From positions 157,390 to 221,389 of the forward strand of contig NZ_JAHWGU010000015.1 of the NCBI RefSeq assembly GCF_020873875.1: DNA of 64,000 nt. The letters are read 5' to 3'. Below are positions 52,315 to 61,314 of this stretch, in pieces (positions within the stretch are counted from its first letter, which is position 1; every line of letters starts with the position of its first letter). Below the pieces are notes generated by a model. It made no database searches. It was given only the letters and a program-made list of their open reading frames with translations, and had not been told where the DNA came from. The translations under genes were made by a program, and so were the position numbers. This DNA comes from Actinoplanes sp. DH11. Its GTDB lineage: Bacteria > Actinomycetota > Actinomycetes > Mycobacteriales > Micromonosporaceae.

Positions 52315-52363
52315 GGCGTCATGCTGACGCCGCCGTCCGAAGCGCTTCTTGACCAACAGTCAA
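52315..52363 (-). promoter_or_regulatory. Control region of the sugar importer with LacI-type operator
   Basis: GAAGCGCTTC at 52339-52348 is a perfect LacI-type palindrome, identical in core to the pair at 17575-17609. It is flanked by the inverted repeat TTGAC-CAACA-GTCAA (52349-52363; TTGACT on the minus strand could be a -35) and by GGCGTCA-TGC-TGACGCC (52315-52331). Confidence 0.65.
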
Positions 52364-52437
52364 GAGGTAACCAGCAAGTTGCGCAATGATTTCGTCGTGA
52401 TCGAGTCGGTAACGATATCGCTGCGACACCTCGGCAC

Positions 52438-52451
52438 CTTAACCGGTTAAG
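52438..52451. promoter_or_regulatory. Perfect 14-bp palindrome CTTAACCGGTTAAG
   Basis: CTTAACCGGTTAAG is fully self-complementary and sits in a relatively AT-rich 150-bp stretch about 150 bases upstream of the sugar-importer start. It looks like a regulator-binding site; the protein is unknown. The rest of 52452-52640 has no supported gene. Confidence 0.5.
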
Positions 52452-52642
52452 AAGATTGGCGGAAGAGCCTATCTCCCGGCGATGGCTTCGGGGCGATTTA
52501 CCCTGATATTTACACCGTCAAACCAAGCATTCGCTGGCAAAACCCGGTTTTGCTGCTGGTGTTCACTGCCGGTGAACGACGAGTCGAGCGGATCCGTCAA
52601 CCGGCGGCTTGTTCAGACAAGTCCGGTAGTTCAGGAACAAAG

Positions 52643-52671
52643 GAACCCGTCGTGGCGGCCACGACGGGTTC
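52643..52671 (-). terminator. Terminator of the UDP-glucose dehydrogenase gene
   Basis: GAACCCGTCGTGG (52643-52655) and CCACGACGGGTTC (52659-52671) form a perfect 13-bp stem with a 3-base loop, 40 bases after the gene's stop on the minus strand. Confidence 0.85.
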
Positions 52672-52710
52672 CCGATGTTCCGATGCCGGCTCGCGACGGC
52701 CGGGCGGAGG

Positions 52711-54075
52711 TCAGCCGGCGACGGCCAGGTACCGGTAGCCGAGCCGGCGCATCCGGTCGGCGTCCAGCACGTGCCGGCCGTCCAGCACGATCGGCGTGCG
52801 CATCAGCCCGACGAACTTCGACCAGTCCAGCTCCAGGTACTGGGCCCACTCGGTCACCAGCACGACCGCGTCGCAGTCGGCGAACAGCTCGTCGATGGTC
52901 GAGGTGAGGTACGCCGCGAGCTCCGGCTGCTCGGTGCGGAACCGCTCGCTCGCCACCGGGTCGTGCAGCTTCACCCGGGCGCCCCGGGCGATCAGCGAGT
53001 TCGCGATGTCCAGGGCCGGCGCGTCCCGCAGGTCGTCGGTGTTCGGCTTGAACGCCAGCCCGAGCAGACCGATCTTGCGGCCCTTGAGGATCCGCAGCTC
53101 GTCCTGGAGGCGCTCCACCGCGATCGCCCGCTGCCGCTGGTTGACGTCGCGCGCGGCCTTCACGATCGGCATCTCGAGGTTGTACTCCCCGGCGGTGGCG
53201 ATCAGGGCCTTGGTGTCCTTGCCGAAGCAGGAGCCGCCCCAGCCGACGCCCGGCTGCAGGAACCGGGAGCCGATCCGCTGGTCCAGACCCATGCCGCGGG
53301 CCACCTCGGTGATGTCGGCGCCGACCTTCGCGGCCAGCTGGCCGATCTCGTTCGCATAGCTGATCTTCAGGGCGAGGAACGCGTTCGCCGCGTACTTGAT
53401 CAGCTCGGCGGAGGCGAGGTCGGTGGAGACCAGCGGCACCGCGTTGACGTCCTCGGGACGGGTCAGGAAGGCGGGCGGCGTGAACGTCTGGTTGATGATC
53501 GGCCGGTAGAGGCGGTTGAGGACCTCGAGGCTGCGCGGGTTGTCCGAGCCGATGACGATCCGGTCCGGGTAGAGGGTGTCGGCGATGGCGTTGCCCTCGC
53601 GGAGGAACTCCGGGTTCGACGCGACCGCGAACTCGACACCGGCCGGCCGGTCGGCGCGCTGCTCGAAGGAGTCGCGCAGGATCGCGTCCACCCAGTTGCC
53701 GCTGCCGATCGGGACCGTCGACTTGTTCACCACGACGGTGAAGTCGTTGTTCAGAGCCTGTGCCACGCTCTCCGCCGCGCTGCGCAGGTAACGCAGGTCG
53801 GGGCTGCCGTCGTCGGCCGACGGGGTCTGCACCGCGACGAAGACCACATCGGCGCCGGGAACGGCGTCGGCGTAGGAAGTCGTGAACGTGAGGTTCGGCG
53901 CGGCCTCGGCGAGGAGCTCCTCCATGCCGGGCTCGTAGATCGGGCAGCGACCCGCGGTCAGCATGTCCACCTTCGCCTGGTCGAGATCGACGCAGGTGAC
54001 CTCGTGTCCCAGGAAGGCGAGGCTGACACCGGTGGTCAGGCCGACATAGCCGGTACCGACAACGCAAACCTTCAT
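52711..54075 (-). CDS. ugd: UDP-glucose 6-dehydrogenase
   Basis: This 454-residue NAD-dependent enzyme oxidises UDP-glucose to UDP-glucuronate, a precursor of capsule, exopolysaccharide or glycosylated metabolites. The N-terminal Rossmann motif is GTGYVGLTTG, the central domain has VASNPEFLREG and AELIKYAANAFLALKIS, the catalytic Cys is in GVGWGGSCFGKD, and the C-terminal UDP-binding domain has GLAFKPNTDDLRDAP. Full length for the family. GGAGGAGAT precedes ATG 54075. It is monocistronic with its own terminator. Confidence 0.95.
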   Translation of the reverse strand: MKVCVVGTGYVGLTTGVSLAFLGHEVTCVDLDQAKVDMLTAGRCPIYEPGMEELLAEAAPNLTFTTSYADAVPGADVVFVAVQTPSADDGSPDLRYLRSAAESVAQALNNDFTVVVNKSTVPIGSGNWVDAILRDSFEQRADRPAGVEFAVASNPEFLREGNAIADTLYPDRIVIGSDNPRSLEVLNRLYRPIINQTFTPPAFLTRPEDVNAVPLVSTDLASAELIKYAANAFLALKISYANEIGQLAAKVGADITEVARGMGLDQRIGSRFLQPGVGWGGSCFGKDTKALIATAGEYNLEMPIVKAARDVNQRQRAIAVERLQDELRILKGRKIGLLGLAFKPNTDDLRDAPALDIANSLIARGARVKLHDPVASERFRTEQPELAAYLTSTIDELFADCDAVVLVTEWAQYLELDWSKFVGLMRTPIVLDGRHVLDADRMRRLGYRYLAVAG

Positions 54076-54446
54076 GCAATCTCCTCCGCCGCTACGCCGG
54101 CCCAGGAGCGCGCTGCGTACTGCTTACGCCGCGTCATTGGGCCGCGGCCTGCCGATCCGGCGGACCGGCCGGCGTCCTGTGCGGGGCCGGCCTGCGTGTT
54201 CCGCCGAATGATACACAGGTAATTCTCCTGCGTTTTGTCCATGGATGGCGCTTTCCTCCTGGCCGATGAGTGGACCCGGAACGGGGGAGTTCCCCGTTGT
54301 TCGCGCACTCAACCGAAGCGCGTCACCGGTGCCCGTGCGGCCGTCGCGGACCGTGATCGCGGGTGGCGCTGCGTAGTCGTGTTTGGCGCGATGTCAACGT
54401 CGCGTTTCCGGCTCTTGACACGGCGATGACAAAGGGCCGACGCTGC
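54076..54446. other. Spacer between divergent ugd and the cellulase operon
   Basis: There is no supported gene. TTGACA at 54415-54420 is a plausible -35 for the cellulase operon, 26 bases ahead of the CebR-type box; a -10 is not obvious. A locally AT-rich stretch (54200-54240) may hold the ugd promoter. Confidence 0.4.
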
Positions 54447-54460
54447 TGGGAGCGCTCCCA
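54447..54460 (+). promoter_or_regulatory. CebR-type operator TGGGAGCGCTCCCA
   Basis: This perfect 14-bp palindrome is identical to the binding site of CebR, the cellobiose-responsive LacI-family repressor of Streptomyces cellulose-utilisation genes. It lies 172 bases before the GH48 start, directly downstream of a TTGACA element, so repression relieved by cellobiose is expected. CebR itself is not in the window. Confidence 0.88.
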
Positions 54461-54631
54461 CATGAACGTCCATCAATGGAAGGTGCCTATGCGCAGGTCC
54501 CCCGGCGGCACCACCGGTACCACCCACCCCGCTCCGTCCCCGATCACCTGCTCCACGACCCCGTGAGCCCGCCCGGACGGCGTCCGCGGCCCGCGCTGCG
54601 GACGTCACCCGGGCGGCGGAAAGGAACACCC

Positions 54632-57553
54632 GTGATCAGACCCCCAGGTCATCGCCTGCGCCGCAGGCTGGCCGTCACCGGCGCCGCCGTCCTCGGCGCC
54701 GGTGCGATCCTCGTGGCCGGCGCACCGGCGTACGCCGCCGCCGGCTGCACCGTCGTCTACAAGGTGCAGAGCCAGTGGACCGGCGGCTTCACCGGCGACA
54801 TCCAGATCAAGAACACCGGTGACCCGCTGACCAGCTGGAAACTGGAGTTCGACTTCCCGGACGCCAACCAGAAGGCCACCCAGGGCTGGAGCGGCGTCTA
54901 CAGCCAGTCCGCCCGGCACGTGACCGTGAACAACGCCGCCTGGAACGGCAGCCTCGCCACGAACGCCACCGTCGGCACCGGCTTCAACGGCACGTTCACG
55001 TCGGCCAACCCGGTGCCTGCTGCGTTCACGCTCAACGGCACCGCGTGCAACCAGAGCTCCGCCGCGCCGACCGTGCAGATCACCAGCCCGGCCGCGAACA
55101 CCCGCTACACCGCACCGGCGTCGATCCCGATCGCGGCGACCGCGGCCGCGGCGAGCGGGCAGACCGTCAGCCGGGTCGAGTTCTACCACGACGGCCTGCT
55201 GCTGGGCTCGGACACGAGCGCGCCGTACACGTACACCTGGAACGGGGTGCCCGCCCAGGCGGCGGCGTACCGCGTGCAGGCCGTTGCCTACGACAGTGCC
55301 GGTGTCAAGTCCAGCACCGCCGACGTGCCCGTCTTCGTCGACGCGGCCACCACCCCGGCGATCGTCGCCGACGCCACCTCGCTGTCCATCTCGCCCGGCG
55401 CCAGCGGCTCGTTCAAGCTGGCCCTGAGCAAGGCGCCGGCGGCGAACGTGAGCGTCGCGGTGGCCCGGACCGCCGGCACCACCGCGGTGACCGCGACCCC
55501 GGCGACCCTCACCTTCACGCCGTCGAACTGGAACACCGGTCAGGCCGTCACGGTCGCGGCCGCGTCGTCGGCGACCGCCGGCTCCACGGCGACCATCGCG
55601 GCGACGGCCAGCGGGCACACCGCGGCGCAGCTCGGCGTCACGGTGGTCGAGGAAGGCTCGGTCGACGCCCGGTTCACGCAGCTCTACAACGACCTGAAGA
55701 ACCCGGCCAACGGGTACTTCAGTCCCGAGGGCGTGCCCTACCACTCGATCGAGACGCTGATCAACGAGGCGCCCGACCACGGCCACGAGACGACGAGTGA
55801 GGCGTTCAGCTACTGGCTGTGGCTGGAGGCCGAGCACGGGCAGGTCAGCGGCGACTGGGCGCCGTTCAACAACGCCTGGGCGACGATGGAGAAGTACATC
55901 ATCCCGTCGCACGCCGACCAGCCGACCAACGCCAACTACAACCCGCAGAAGCCGGCGACGTACGCGGCCGAGTACCCGCAGCCGTCGCAGTACCCGTCCC
56001 AGCTCGACCAGGGCGTGTCCGTCGGCACCGACCCGCTGGCCGCCGAGCTGAAGTCGGCGTACGGCACCGACGACATCTACGGCATGCACTGGCTGCTCGA
56101 CGTCGACAACACGTACGGCTTCGGGCACTGCGGCGACGGCACCAGCCGGGTCGTCTACATCAACACGTTCCAGCGCGGCCCGCAGGAGTCCGTCTTCGAG
56201 ACCGTGCCGCAGCCGTCCTGCGACACGTTCGCGCACGGCGGCCCGAACGGCTACCTCGACCTGTTCACCAAGGACGCGTCGTACGCCAAGCAGTGGAAGT
56301 ACACCAACGCGCCGGACGCGGACGCCCGTGCCGTGCAGGTGGCGTACTGGGCGTACACCTGGGCCACCGAGCAGGGCAAGGCGTCGCAGATCTCGGACGC
56401 CGTGGCGAAGGCCGCCAAGATGGGCGACTACCTGCGCTACTCGCTGTACGACAAGTACTTCAAGCAGCCCGGATGCGCGTCCACCAGCTGCCCGGCGGGC
56501 ACCGGCAAGAACGCGTCGAGCAACCTGATGTCCTGGTACTACGCCTGGGGCGGCGCCTACGACACCAGCGCCGGCTGGGCGTGGCGGATCGGCTCCAGCA
56601 CCAGCCACTTCGGGTACCAGAACCCGATGGCCGCGCACATCCTGTCCAACGTCGGGGCGTTCGCGCCGAAGTCACCGACCGCGAAGGCCGACTGGCAGGC
56701 CAGCCTGGACCGGCAGCTCGAGTTCTACCAGTGGTTGCAGTCCGACGAGGGCGCCATCGCCGGTGGCGCGACGAACAGCTGGAACGGCAACTACTCGGCC
56801 CGGCCGGCGGGGACGCCGACCTTCTACGGCCTGGCCTACGTCGAGGCCCCGGTGTACGAGGACCCGCCGTCCAACCGCTGGTTCGGCATGCAGACCTGGT
56901 CGCTGGAGCGGCTGGCCGAGTACTACTACGTCACCGGCAACGCCAAGGCCAAGGCGGTGCTCGACAAGTGGGTGCCGTGGGCGCTCGCGAACACCACCAT
57001 CGAGGCGGACAGCTTCCGGATCCCGGCCGAGATGGAGTGGACCGGCGCGCCGAACACCTGGAACGCGTCGAACCCGCAGCCGAACACGAACCTGCACGTC
57101 GAGGTCACCGCGCACGGTGAGGACCTCGGCATCGCCGGCTCGTTCGCCAAACTGCTCACCTACTACGCCGCGAAGTCCGGCAACGCGCAGGCCAAGACGG
57201 CGGCCAAGGGGCTGCTCGACGCGATCTGGGCGTACAAGGACGACAAGGGTGTCTCGGTGACCGAGACCCGCGCGGACTACAACCGGATGGACGACACCTA
57301 CAACGCCTCCACCGGCCAGGGGGTCTACGTCCCGCCGGGCTGGCGCGGCGAGATGCCGAACGGCGACGTCATCCAGCCGGGCGTCTCCTTCCTGGACATC
57401 CGCTCCTTCTACCGCAGCGACCCCGAGTTCGGGAAGGTCGACGCGTACCTGAAGGGCGGCCCGGCACCGACGTTCAACTACCACCGATTCTGGGCTCAGG
57501 TCGACGTGGCCACCGGCTACGCGGACTACGCCCGGCTGTTCCCGGAGGGCTGA
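54632..57553 (+). CDS. Secreted GH48 reducing-end cellobiohydrolase with CBM2 and Ig-like modules
   Basis: This 973-residue cellulase has a signal peptide (1-36, ending PAYAA). CBM2 (about 38-135; CTVVYKVQSQWTGGFTGDI, with the terminal Cys in GTAC) binds cellulose. A bacterial Ig-like module (about 140-235; VQITSPAANTRYTAPASIP) and a second beta-sandwich (about 240-335) act as spacers. The GH48 catalytic domain (about 340-973) starts FTQLYNDLKNPANGYFS and includes EAPDHGHETTSEA with the presumed acid Glu. GTG 54632 has AAAGGA 8 bases upstream. GH48 enzymes are the main processive exo-cellulases of bacteria. The LPMO gene follows after 2 bases, so they are co-transcribed under the CebR box. 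Confidence 0.95.
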   Translation: MIRPPGHRLRRRLAVTGAAVLGAGAILVAGAPAYAAAGCTVVYKVQSQWTGGFTGDIQIKNTGDPLTSWKLEFDFPDANQKATQGWSGVYSQSARHVTVNNAAWNGSLATNATVGTGFNGTFTSANPVPAAFTLNGTACNQSSAAPTVQITSPAANTRYTAPASIPIAATAAAASGQTVSRVEFYHDGLLLGSDTSAPYTYTWNGVPAQAAAYRVQAVAYDSAGVKSSTADVPVFVDAATTPAIVADATSLSISPGASGSFKLALSKAPAANVSVAVARTAGTTAVTATPATLTFTPSNWNTGQAVTVAAASSATAGSTATIAATASGHTAAQLGVTVVEEGSVDARFTQLYNDLKNPANGYFSPEGVPYHSIETLINEAPDHGHETTSEAFSYWLWLEAEHGQVSGDWAPFNNAWATMEKYIIPSHADQPTNANYNPQKPATYAAEYPQPSQYPSQLDQGVSVGTDPLAAELKSAYGTDDIYGMHWLLDVDNTYGFGHCGDGTSRVVYINTFQRGPQESVFETVPQPSCDTFAHGGPNGYLDLFTKDASYAKQWKYTNAPDADARAVQVAYWAYTWATEQGKASQISDAVAKAAKMGDYLRYSLYDKYFKQPGCASTSCPAGTGKNASSNLMSWYYAWGGAYDTSAGWAWRIGSSTSHFGYQNPMAAHILSNVGAFAPKSPTAKADWQASLDRQLEFYQWLQSDEGAIAGGATNSWNGNYSARPAGTPTFYGLAYVEAPVYEDPPSNRWFGMQTWSLERLAEYYYVTGNAKAKAVLDKWVPWALANTTIEADSFRIPAEMEWTGAPNTWNASNPQPNTNLHVEVTAHGEDLGIAGSFAKLLTYYAAKSGNAQAKTAAKGLLDAIWAYKDDKGVSVTETRADYNRMDDTYNASTGQGVYVPPGWRGEMPNGDVIQPGVSFLDIRSFYRSDPEFGKVDAYLKGGPAPTFNYHRFWAQVDVATGYADYARLFPEG

Positions 57554-57555
57554 TC

Positions 57556-58689
57556 ATGAAACTCCTCAGAATGGCGGCTGTGGCCCTGTTCGCCGCGGCC
57601 GCCGGCATCCTCGCGGTGCAGAGCCCGGCACAGGCCCACGGCGCCATCCAGGTGCCCGGCAGCCGGACCTGGTTCTGCTACCAGGACGGCCGCAACCCGC
57701 AGACCGGGGCGATCGAGCCGAAGAACGCCGCCTGCGCCGCAGCGGTGGCGCAGAGCGGGGTCAGCTCGCTCTACAACTGGTTCGCGGTGCTCCGGTCCGA
57801 CGGGGCCGGCCGGGTCAACGGCTTCATCCCGGACGGCCAGCTGTGCAGCGGCGGTACCGGTGGCCCGTACAACTTCAGCGGTTTCAACCTGGCCCGCAAC
57901 GACTGGCCGCAGACCCACCTGACCGCCGGCGCGAACGTCCAGTTCAAGTACAACAACTGGGCCAAGCACCCCGGCACGTTCTCGCTCTACATCACCAAGG
58001 ACGGGTACGACCCGACGAAGCCGCTGGCCTGGAACGACCTCGAGCCGACGCCGTTCGACCAGGTCACGAACCCGCCCGCGAACGGTGGGCCGGGCACCGA
58101 CGCCGGGCACTACTACTGGAACGGCCGGCTGCCCGCGGGCAAGTCCGGCAAGCACCTGATCTACTCGGTGTGGTCGCGCTCGGACAGCCAGGAGACGTTC
58201 TACGGCTGCTCGGACGTGGTCTTCGACGGCGGCAACGGCGAGGTCACCGGCATCGGCAACGGGGGCGGCCAGTCGCCGTCGCCGTCCACGCCGGTCTCGC
58301 CCTCGCCGTCGGTGCCGACCTCGCCGTCGGCCTCGCCCTCGACCTCGCCCTCGGCCTCCGTTTCGCCTTCGCAGAACCCCGGCGGTGGCAGCGGTTGCAC
58401 CGCGATGTACTCGGTCACCTCCGCGTGGAGCGGCGGCTTCCAGGGTGAGGTGATGGTGCACGCCGGTGCCACCGCGGTGAACGGCTGGAAGGTCTCCTGG
58501 ACCTTCCCCGGCAACCAGACGATGGCGCAGGCGTGGAGTGGCAAGGGCACGTCGACCGGTTCGCTGGCCACGGTCAGCAACGAGAGCTGGAACGCGACGG
58601 TCCCCGCGAACGGGCACACCACCTTCGGGTTCCTCGCCTCGGGCGCGGCCGCGCCTCAGGTGCAGAACCTCACCTGCACCACCGGCTGA
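57556..58689 (+). CDS. AA10 lytic polysaccharide monooxygenase with C-terminal CBM2
   Basis: This 377-residue protein has a signal peptide ending at Ala27, so the mature N-terminus is His28 (HGAIQVPGSRTWFC). With His138 in NNWAKHPGTF it forms the copper histidine brace. The LPMO domain (28-230) ends ETFYGCSDVVF. A Ser/Pro-rich linker (about 240-280, SPSPSTPVSPSPS) joins a CBM2 (about 285-377; CTAMYSVTSAWSGGFQGEV). The architecture matches cellulose-oxidising AA10 enzymes of Streptomyces. It oxidatively opens crystalline cellulose for the GH48 enzyme encoded just upstream. Confidence 0.95.
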   Translation: MKLLRMAAVALFAAAAGILAVQSPAQAHGAIQVPGSRTWFCYQDGRNPQTGAIEPKNAACAAAVAQSGVSSLYNWFAVLRSDGAGRVNGFIPDGQLCSGGTGGPYNFSGFNLARNDWPQTHLTAGANVQFKYNNWAKHPGTFSLYITKDGYDPTKPLAWNDLEPTPFDQVTNPPANGGPGTDAGHYYWNGRLPAGKSGKHLIYSVWSRSDSQETFYGCSDVVFDGGNGEVTGIGNGGGQSPSPSTPVSPSPSVPTSPSASPSTSPSASVSPSQNPGGGSGCTAMYSVTSAWSGGFQGEVMVHAGATAVNGWKVSWTFPGNQTMAQAWSGKGTSTGSLATVSNESWNATVPANGHTTFGFLASGAAAPQVQNLTCTTG

Positions 58690-58695
58690 GTGATG

Positions 58696-58735
58696 GCCGC
58701 CCGGCGGTGTGCGTACCCTCGCACCGCCGGGCGGC
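58696..58735 (+). terminator. Terminator of the GH48-LPMO operon
   Basis: GCCGCCCGGCGGTG (58696-58709) and CACCGCCGGGCGGC (58722-58735) form a perfect 14-bp stem with a 12-base loop, 7 bases after the LPMO stop. Confidence 0.85.
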
Positions 58736-58912
58736 GTCGTCTCCGCTCCGCCTGGGTGGCGCCTTGTCCGCTTGGCCGGGCGGCACCTTCTCCGCCCGCC
58801 GGGTGGCGGTAACCCGTCAGACGGCTTGACGGTGCCGGAGCTGATTGCCTAACTTACCGGGATAAAGCGGAAAAAGTTTCTCCTCGAGTCGTCGCGCTCC
58901 GGCGGCGAGGAC

Positions 58913-60193
58913 GTGCCCGACCGGCTCCGGCGGACACTCCTCAACCGGGCAACCACACGCCGCGCCCTGCTGCTGGGTGGCACCGGCGCGGCCGTGCTCG
59001 CGGCCACGCCCGGCACGGCGGGGCAGCGCAACCCCGTGCTGCGGGTGCCGAACCGGGTCGGGACCTGGGCCGCGCCGGTCACCGCGCAAGCGCCCCGGAC
59101 GCTGTTCACCCTCGCCGACCACACGGTACGACAGGTGATCCACACCAGCGTCGGCGGCGACCAGCCCCGGGTGCGGTTGAGCAACGAGTTCGGGGCCACA
59201 CCCGTACCCCTGGGCGCCGTGCACCTGGCCCTGCGCGCCGGCACCGGCGCCAGCAGCGCGATCATTCCCGGCACCGACCGGCCGCTGACCTTCGCCGGCC
59301 GCCCGGAAGCGGTCATCCCGGCCGGCGGCACCCTGATCAGCGACGCCGCCGACCTGATCGTCCCGGCCGGCAGCGACCTGGTGATCAGCCTGTACCTGCC
59401 GGAGCGCACCGAAATCGCCACCGTGACGGCGCGAGCGCTGCAGACGAACCGCCTGGTCCCCGGCAACCGCGTCGCCGAGACCGACGTCGACGGCAAGGCT
59501 TTCGGGCGCTACATCTTCCTCGCCGGCGTCGACGTCCGGGCCCGCCGCTCCACCACCGCGATCGTCGCATTCGGCGACTCGATCACCTGCGGCGTGCACA
59601 GCCAGGAGAACGCCAACCACCGCTGGCCCGACCTGTTCGCCGCACGGCTGCGCGGCGAAGGCCTCGACTACGGCGTGCTCAACGTCGGCATCAGCGGAAA
59701 CCGCGTCCTCACCGGGCCGGCCGGCCGCACCGGCAAGGTCGGCGGCAACGCCTTCGCCGGGGAGTCGGGCCTGCGCCGCTTCGACCGCGACGTGCTGGCC
59801 CAGCCCGGCGCCAGCCACGTCATCGTGCTGCACGGCGTGAACGACCTCGGCCGCAAACCCTCCGCCGACGTCCGCGAGCTGATCGACGGCCACCGCGAAC
59901 TCATCGCCCGAGGCCACGCCGCCGGACTGAAAATGATCGGCGGAACGATGCTGCCGTTCGCCGGTTTCGCCCATTTCGACAACGCCCGCAACCGCAAGGG
60001 CCGCGACACCTTCAACGCCTGGCTCCGCGACGCGCGCGAATACGACGCCATCATCGACTTCGACCGCGCCCTGCGCGACCCGGCAGCCCCGCACCGGCTC
60101 GCCGCCGCCTACGACAGCGGCGACCACCTGCATCCGGACGACCGGGGGATGGCGGCCCTGGCCGCGGCGGTGCCCCTGGACCTCTTCCCCTGA
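58913..60193 (+). CDS. Secreted SGNH/GDSL hydrolase (esterase family)
   Basis: This 426-residue protein starts with an Arg-rich leader and hydrophobic segment (TTRRALLLGGTGAAVLAATPG), suggesting export, possibly by Tat. After a roughly 180-residue N-terminal beta-domain, the SGNH blocks appear: VAFGDSITCG (Ser), NVGISGNR (Gly), LHGVNDLG (Asn) and GDHLHPDDRG (catalytic Asp/His). Such two-domain proteins are carbohydrate or lipid esterases. Its place after cellulolytic genes suggests deacetylation of plant polysaccharide, but a terminator separates them. GTG 58913 is used. Confidence 0.87.
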   Translation: MPDRLRRTLLNRATTRRALLLGGTGAAVLAATPGTAGQRNPVLRVPNRVGTWAAPVTAQAPRTLFTLADHTVRQVIHTSVGGDQPRVRLSNEFGATPVPLGAVHLALRAGTGASSAIIPGTDRPLTFAGRPEAVIPAGGTLISDAADLIVPAGSDLVISLYLPERTEIATVTARALQTNRLVPGNRVAETDVDGKAFGRYIFLAGVDVRARRSTTAIVAFGDSITCGVHSQENANHRWPDLFAARLRGEGLDYGVLNVGISGNRVLTGPAGRTGKVGGNAFAGESGLRRFDRDVLAQPGASHVIVLHGVNDLGRKPSADVRELIDGHRELIARGHAAGLKMIGGTMLPFAGFAHFDNARNRKGRDTFNAWLRDAREYDAIIDFDRALRDPAAPHRLAAAYDSGDHLHPDDRGMAALAAAVPLDLFP

Positions 60194-60667
60194 CAAGCAC
60201 GGGTACGCGAGCCCGCCCGCCCTCGCCGCGGCATCGCCCCGGCCCCGCTGCCGGCGTCGCCCGCACCCGGCGCCTGCTCACACTGCGCCTCGGCGTCCGG
60301 GCCTCGGCTTTCCCGCCTGCCCTCGCGCCTTGGCTTTCGCGCCACCCGGGCCTTCGCTTTTCGCCCCGTGCCTTGCTTTGGCCCCGTACCTTGCTGGCCC
60401 TCTGCCTTGCTGGCCCTCTGCCTTGCTGGCCCTCTGCCTTGCTGGCCCTCTGCCTTGCTGGCCCTCTGCCTTGCTGGCCCTCTGCCTTGCTGGCCCTCTG
60501 CCTTGCTGGGCCTTCTGCCTTGCTGGCCTCCTGCCTTGCTTTGGCCCCGTGCCTCGCTTTTTGCGCCGTCGCTCGCTTTTGCGCCGCTCCAGTCTTCGCC
60601 CTGGCCCTCGCCCTGGCCCTCTCCCCGGCCCCTTGGCCCGCGCGGGATTTGTCAGGGTTTGTGCGCT
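60194..60667. other. Spacer filled by low-complexity and minisatellite DNA
   Basis: The 474-bp gap between convergent genes has no supported gene. It contains the 16-nt minisatellite listed separately and flanking degenerate repeats of TTTGGCCCCGTGCC and GCCCTGGCCCTCGCC (60540-60640). Confidence 0.6.
60389..60535. repeat. 16-nt minisatellite, about nine copies
   Basis: CCTTGCTGGCCCTCTG is repeated head to tail from 60389. Seven copies to 60500 are perfect; two more with one- or two-base changes run to about 60535. The period is not a multiple of three, so the array does not encode a constant peptide. Confidence 0.92.
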
Positions 60668-61291
60668 TCAATCGCCGAATCGAGTCGGGTCGCCCGCGCC
60701 GACCCGCAGGATCTCCGGTGTGCCGCCCGACAGATCCACCACCGTGGTCGGTTCGGTGCTGCATTCGCCGGAGTCGACGACCGCGTCCAGGCTGTGATCC
60801 AGTGCTTCCTTGATCTCCCACCCCTGCGTCATCGGCTCCGTCTCGCCGGGCAGCAGCAGCGTGCTGGAGACGAGGGGCTCACCGAGTTCGGCGAGGATGG
60901 CCTGTGCGGTGGTGTGGCCGGTGATCCGTACACCCACGGTCTTCTTCTTGGGGTGCAGCAGCCGCCGCGGCACCTCTTTGGTGGCGGGCAGAATGAACGT
61001 GTACGGCCCCGGCGTCGACGCCTTCACCGCCCGGAACACCGCGTTGTTGATCTGCACGAACTGGCCGAGCTGCGCGAAATCGTGACACATCAGCGTGAAA
61101 TGGTGCCGGTCGTCGAGGTGCCGGATCGCCCGGATCCGGTCCAGCCCGTCCTTGTTGCCCATCCGGCAGCCGAGCGCGAAACACGAGTCCGTGGGGTAGG
61201 CGATCAGCCCGTCACCGCGGATCACGTCGACGATCTGGTGAATGCTGCGCGCCTGCGGATTGTCCGGGTGCACGTCAAAGTACTTGGCCAC
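60668..61291 (-). CDS. YciO/Sua5/YrdC-family protein (threonylcarbamoyl-AMP synthase-like)
   Basis: This 207-residue YrdC-fold protein has IRGDGLIAYPTDSCFALGC (nucleotide-binding start of the fold), KDGLDRIRAIRHLDDRHHFT, STPGPYTFILPATKEVPRR and KKKTVGVRITGH. It is closer to YciO than to essential TsaC. The family makes threonylcarbamoyl-AMP for tRNA t6A, but YciO's own role is unsettled. GTG 61291 gives the conserved start AKYFDVHP. A -10-like TAAGCT ends 7 bases upstream on the minus strand, so the mRNA is probably leaderless. Confidence 0.85.
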   Translation of the reverse strand: MAKYFDVHPDNPQARSIHQIVDVIRGDGLIAYPTDSCFALGCRMGNKDGLDRIRAIRHLDDRHHFTLMCHDFAQLGQFVQINNAVFRAVKASTPGPYTFILPATKEVPRRLLHPKKKTVGVRITGHTTAQAILAELGEPLVSSTLLLPGETEPMTQGWEIKEALDHSLDAVVDSGECSTEPTTVVDLSGGTPEILRVGAGDPTRFGD

Positions 61292-61298
61292 TCCTGAC

Positions 61299-61308
61299 AG
61301 CTTAGGGT
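61299..61308. promoter_or_regulatory. Overlapping divergent -10 elements for two leaderless genes
   Basis: AGCTTA (61299-61304) reads TAAGCT on the minus strand, 7 bases before the GTG at 61291. TAGGGT (61303-61308) lies 6 bases before the ATG at 61315 on the plus strand. Both match TAnnnT at the distance expected for transcription starting at the start codon. No clear -35 boxes are seen. Confidence 0.5.
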
Positions 61309-61314
61309 CCGATC

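Noticed and set aside
60330..60813. Plus-strand frames of Leu/Pro/Cys repeats over the 16-nt array
   Set aside because: The repeat period is not a multiple of three and the peptides are pure repeat translation.
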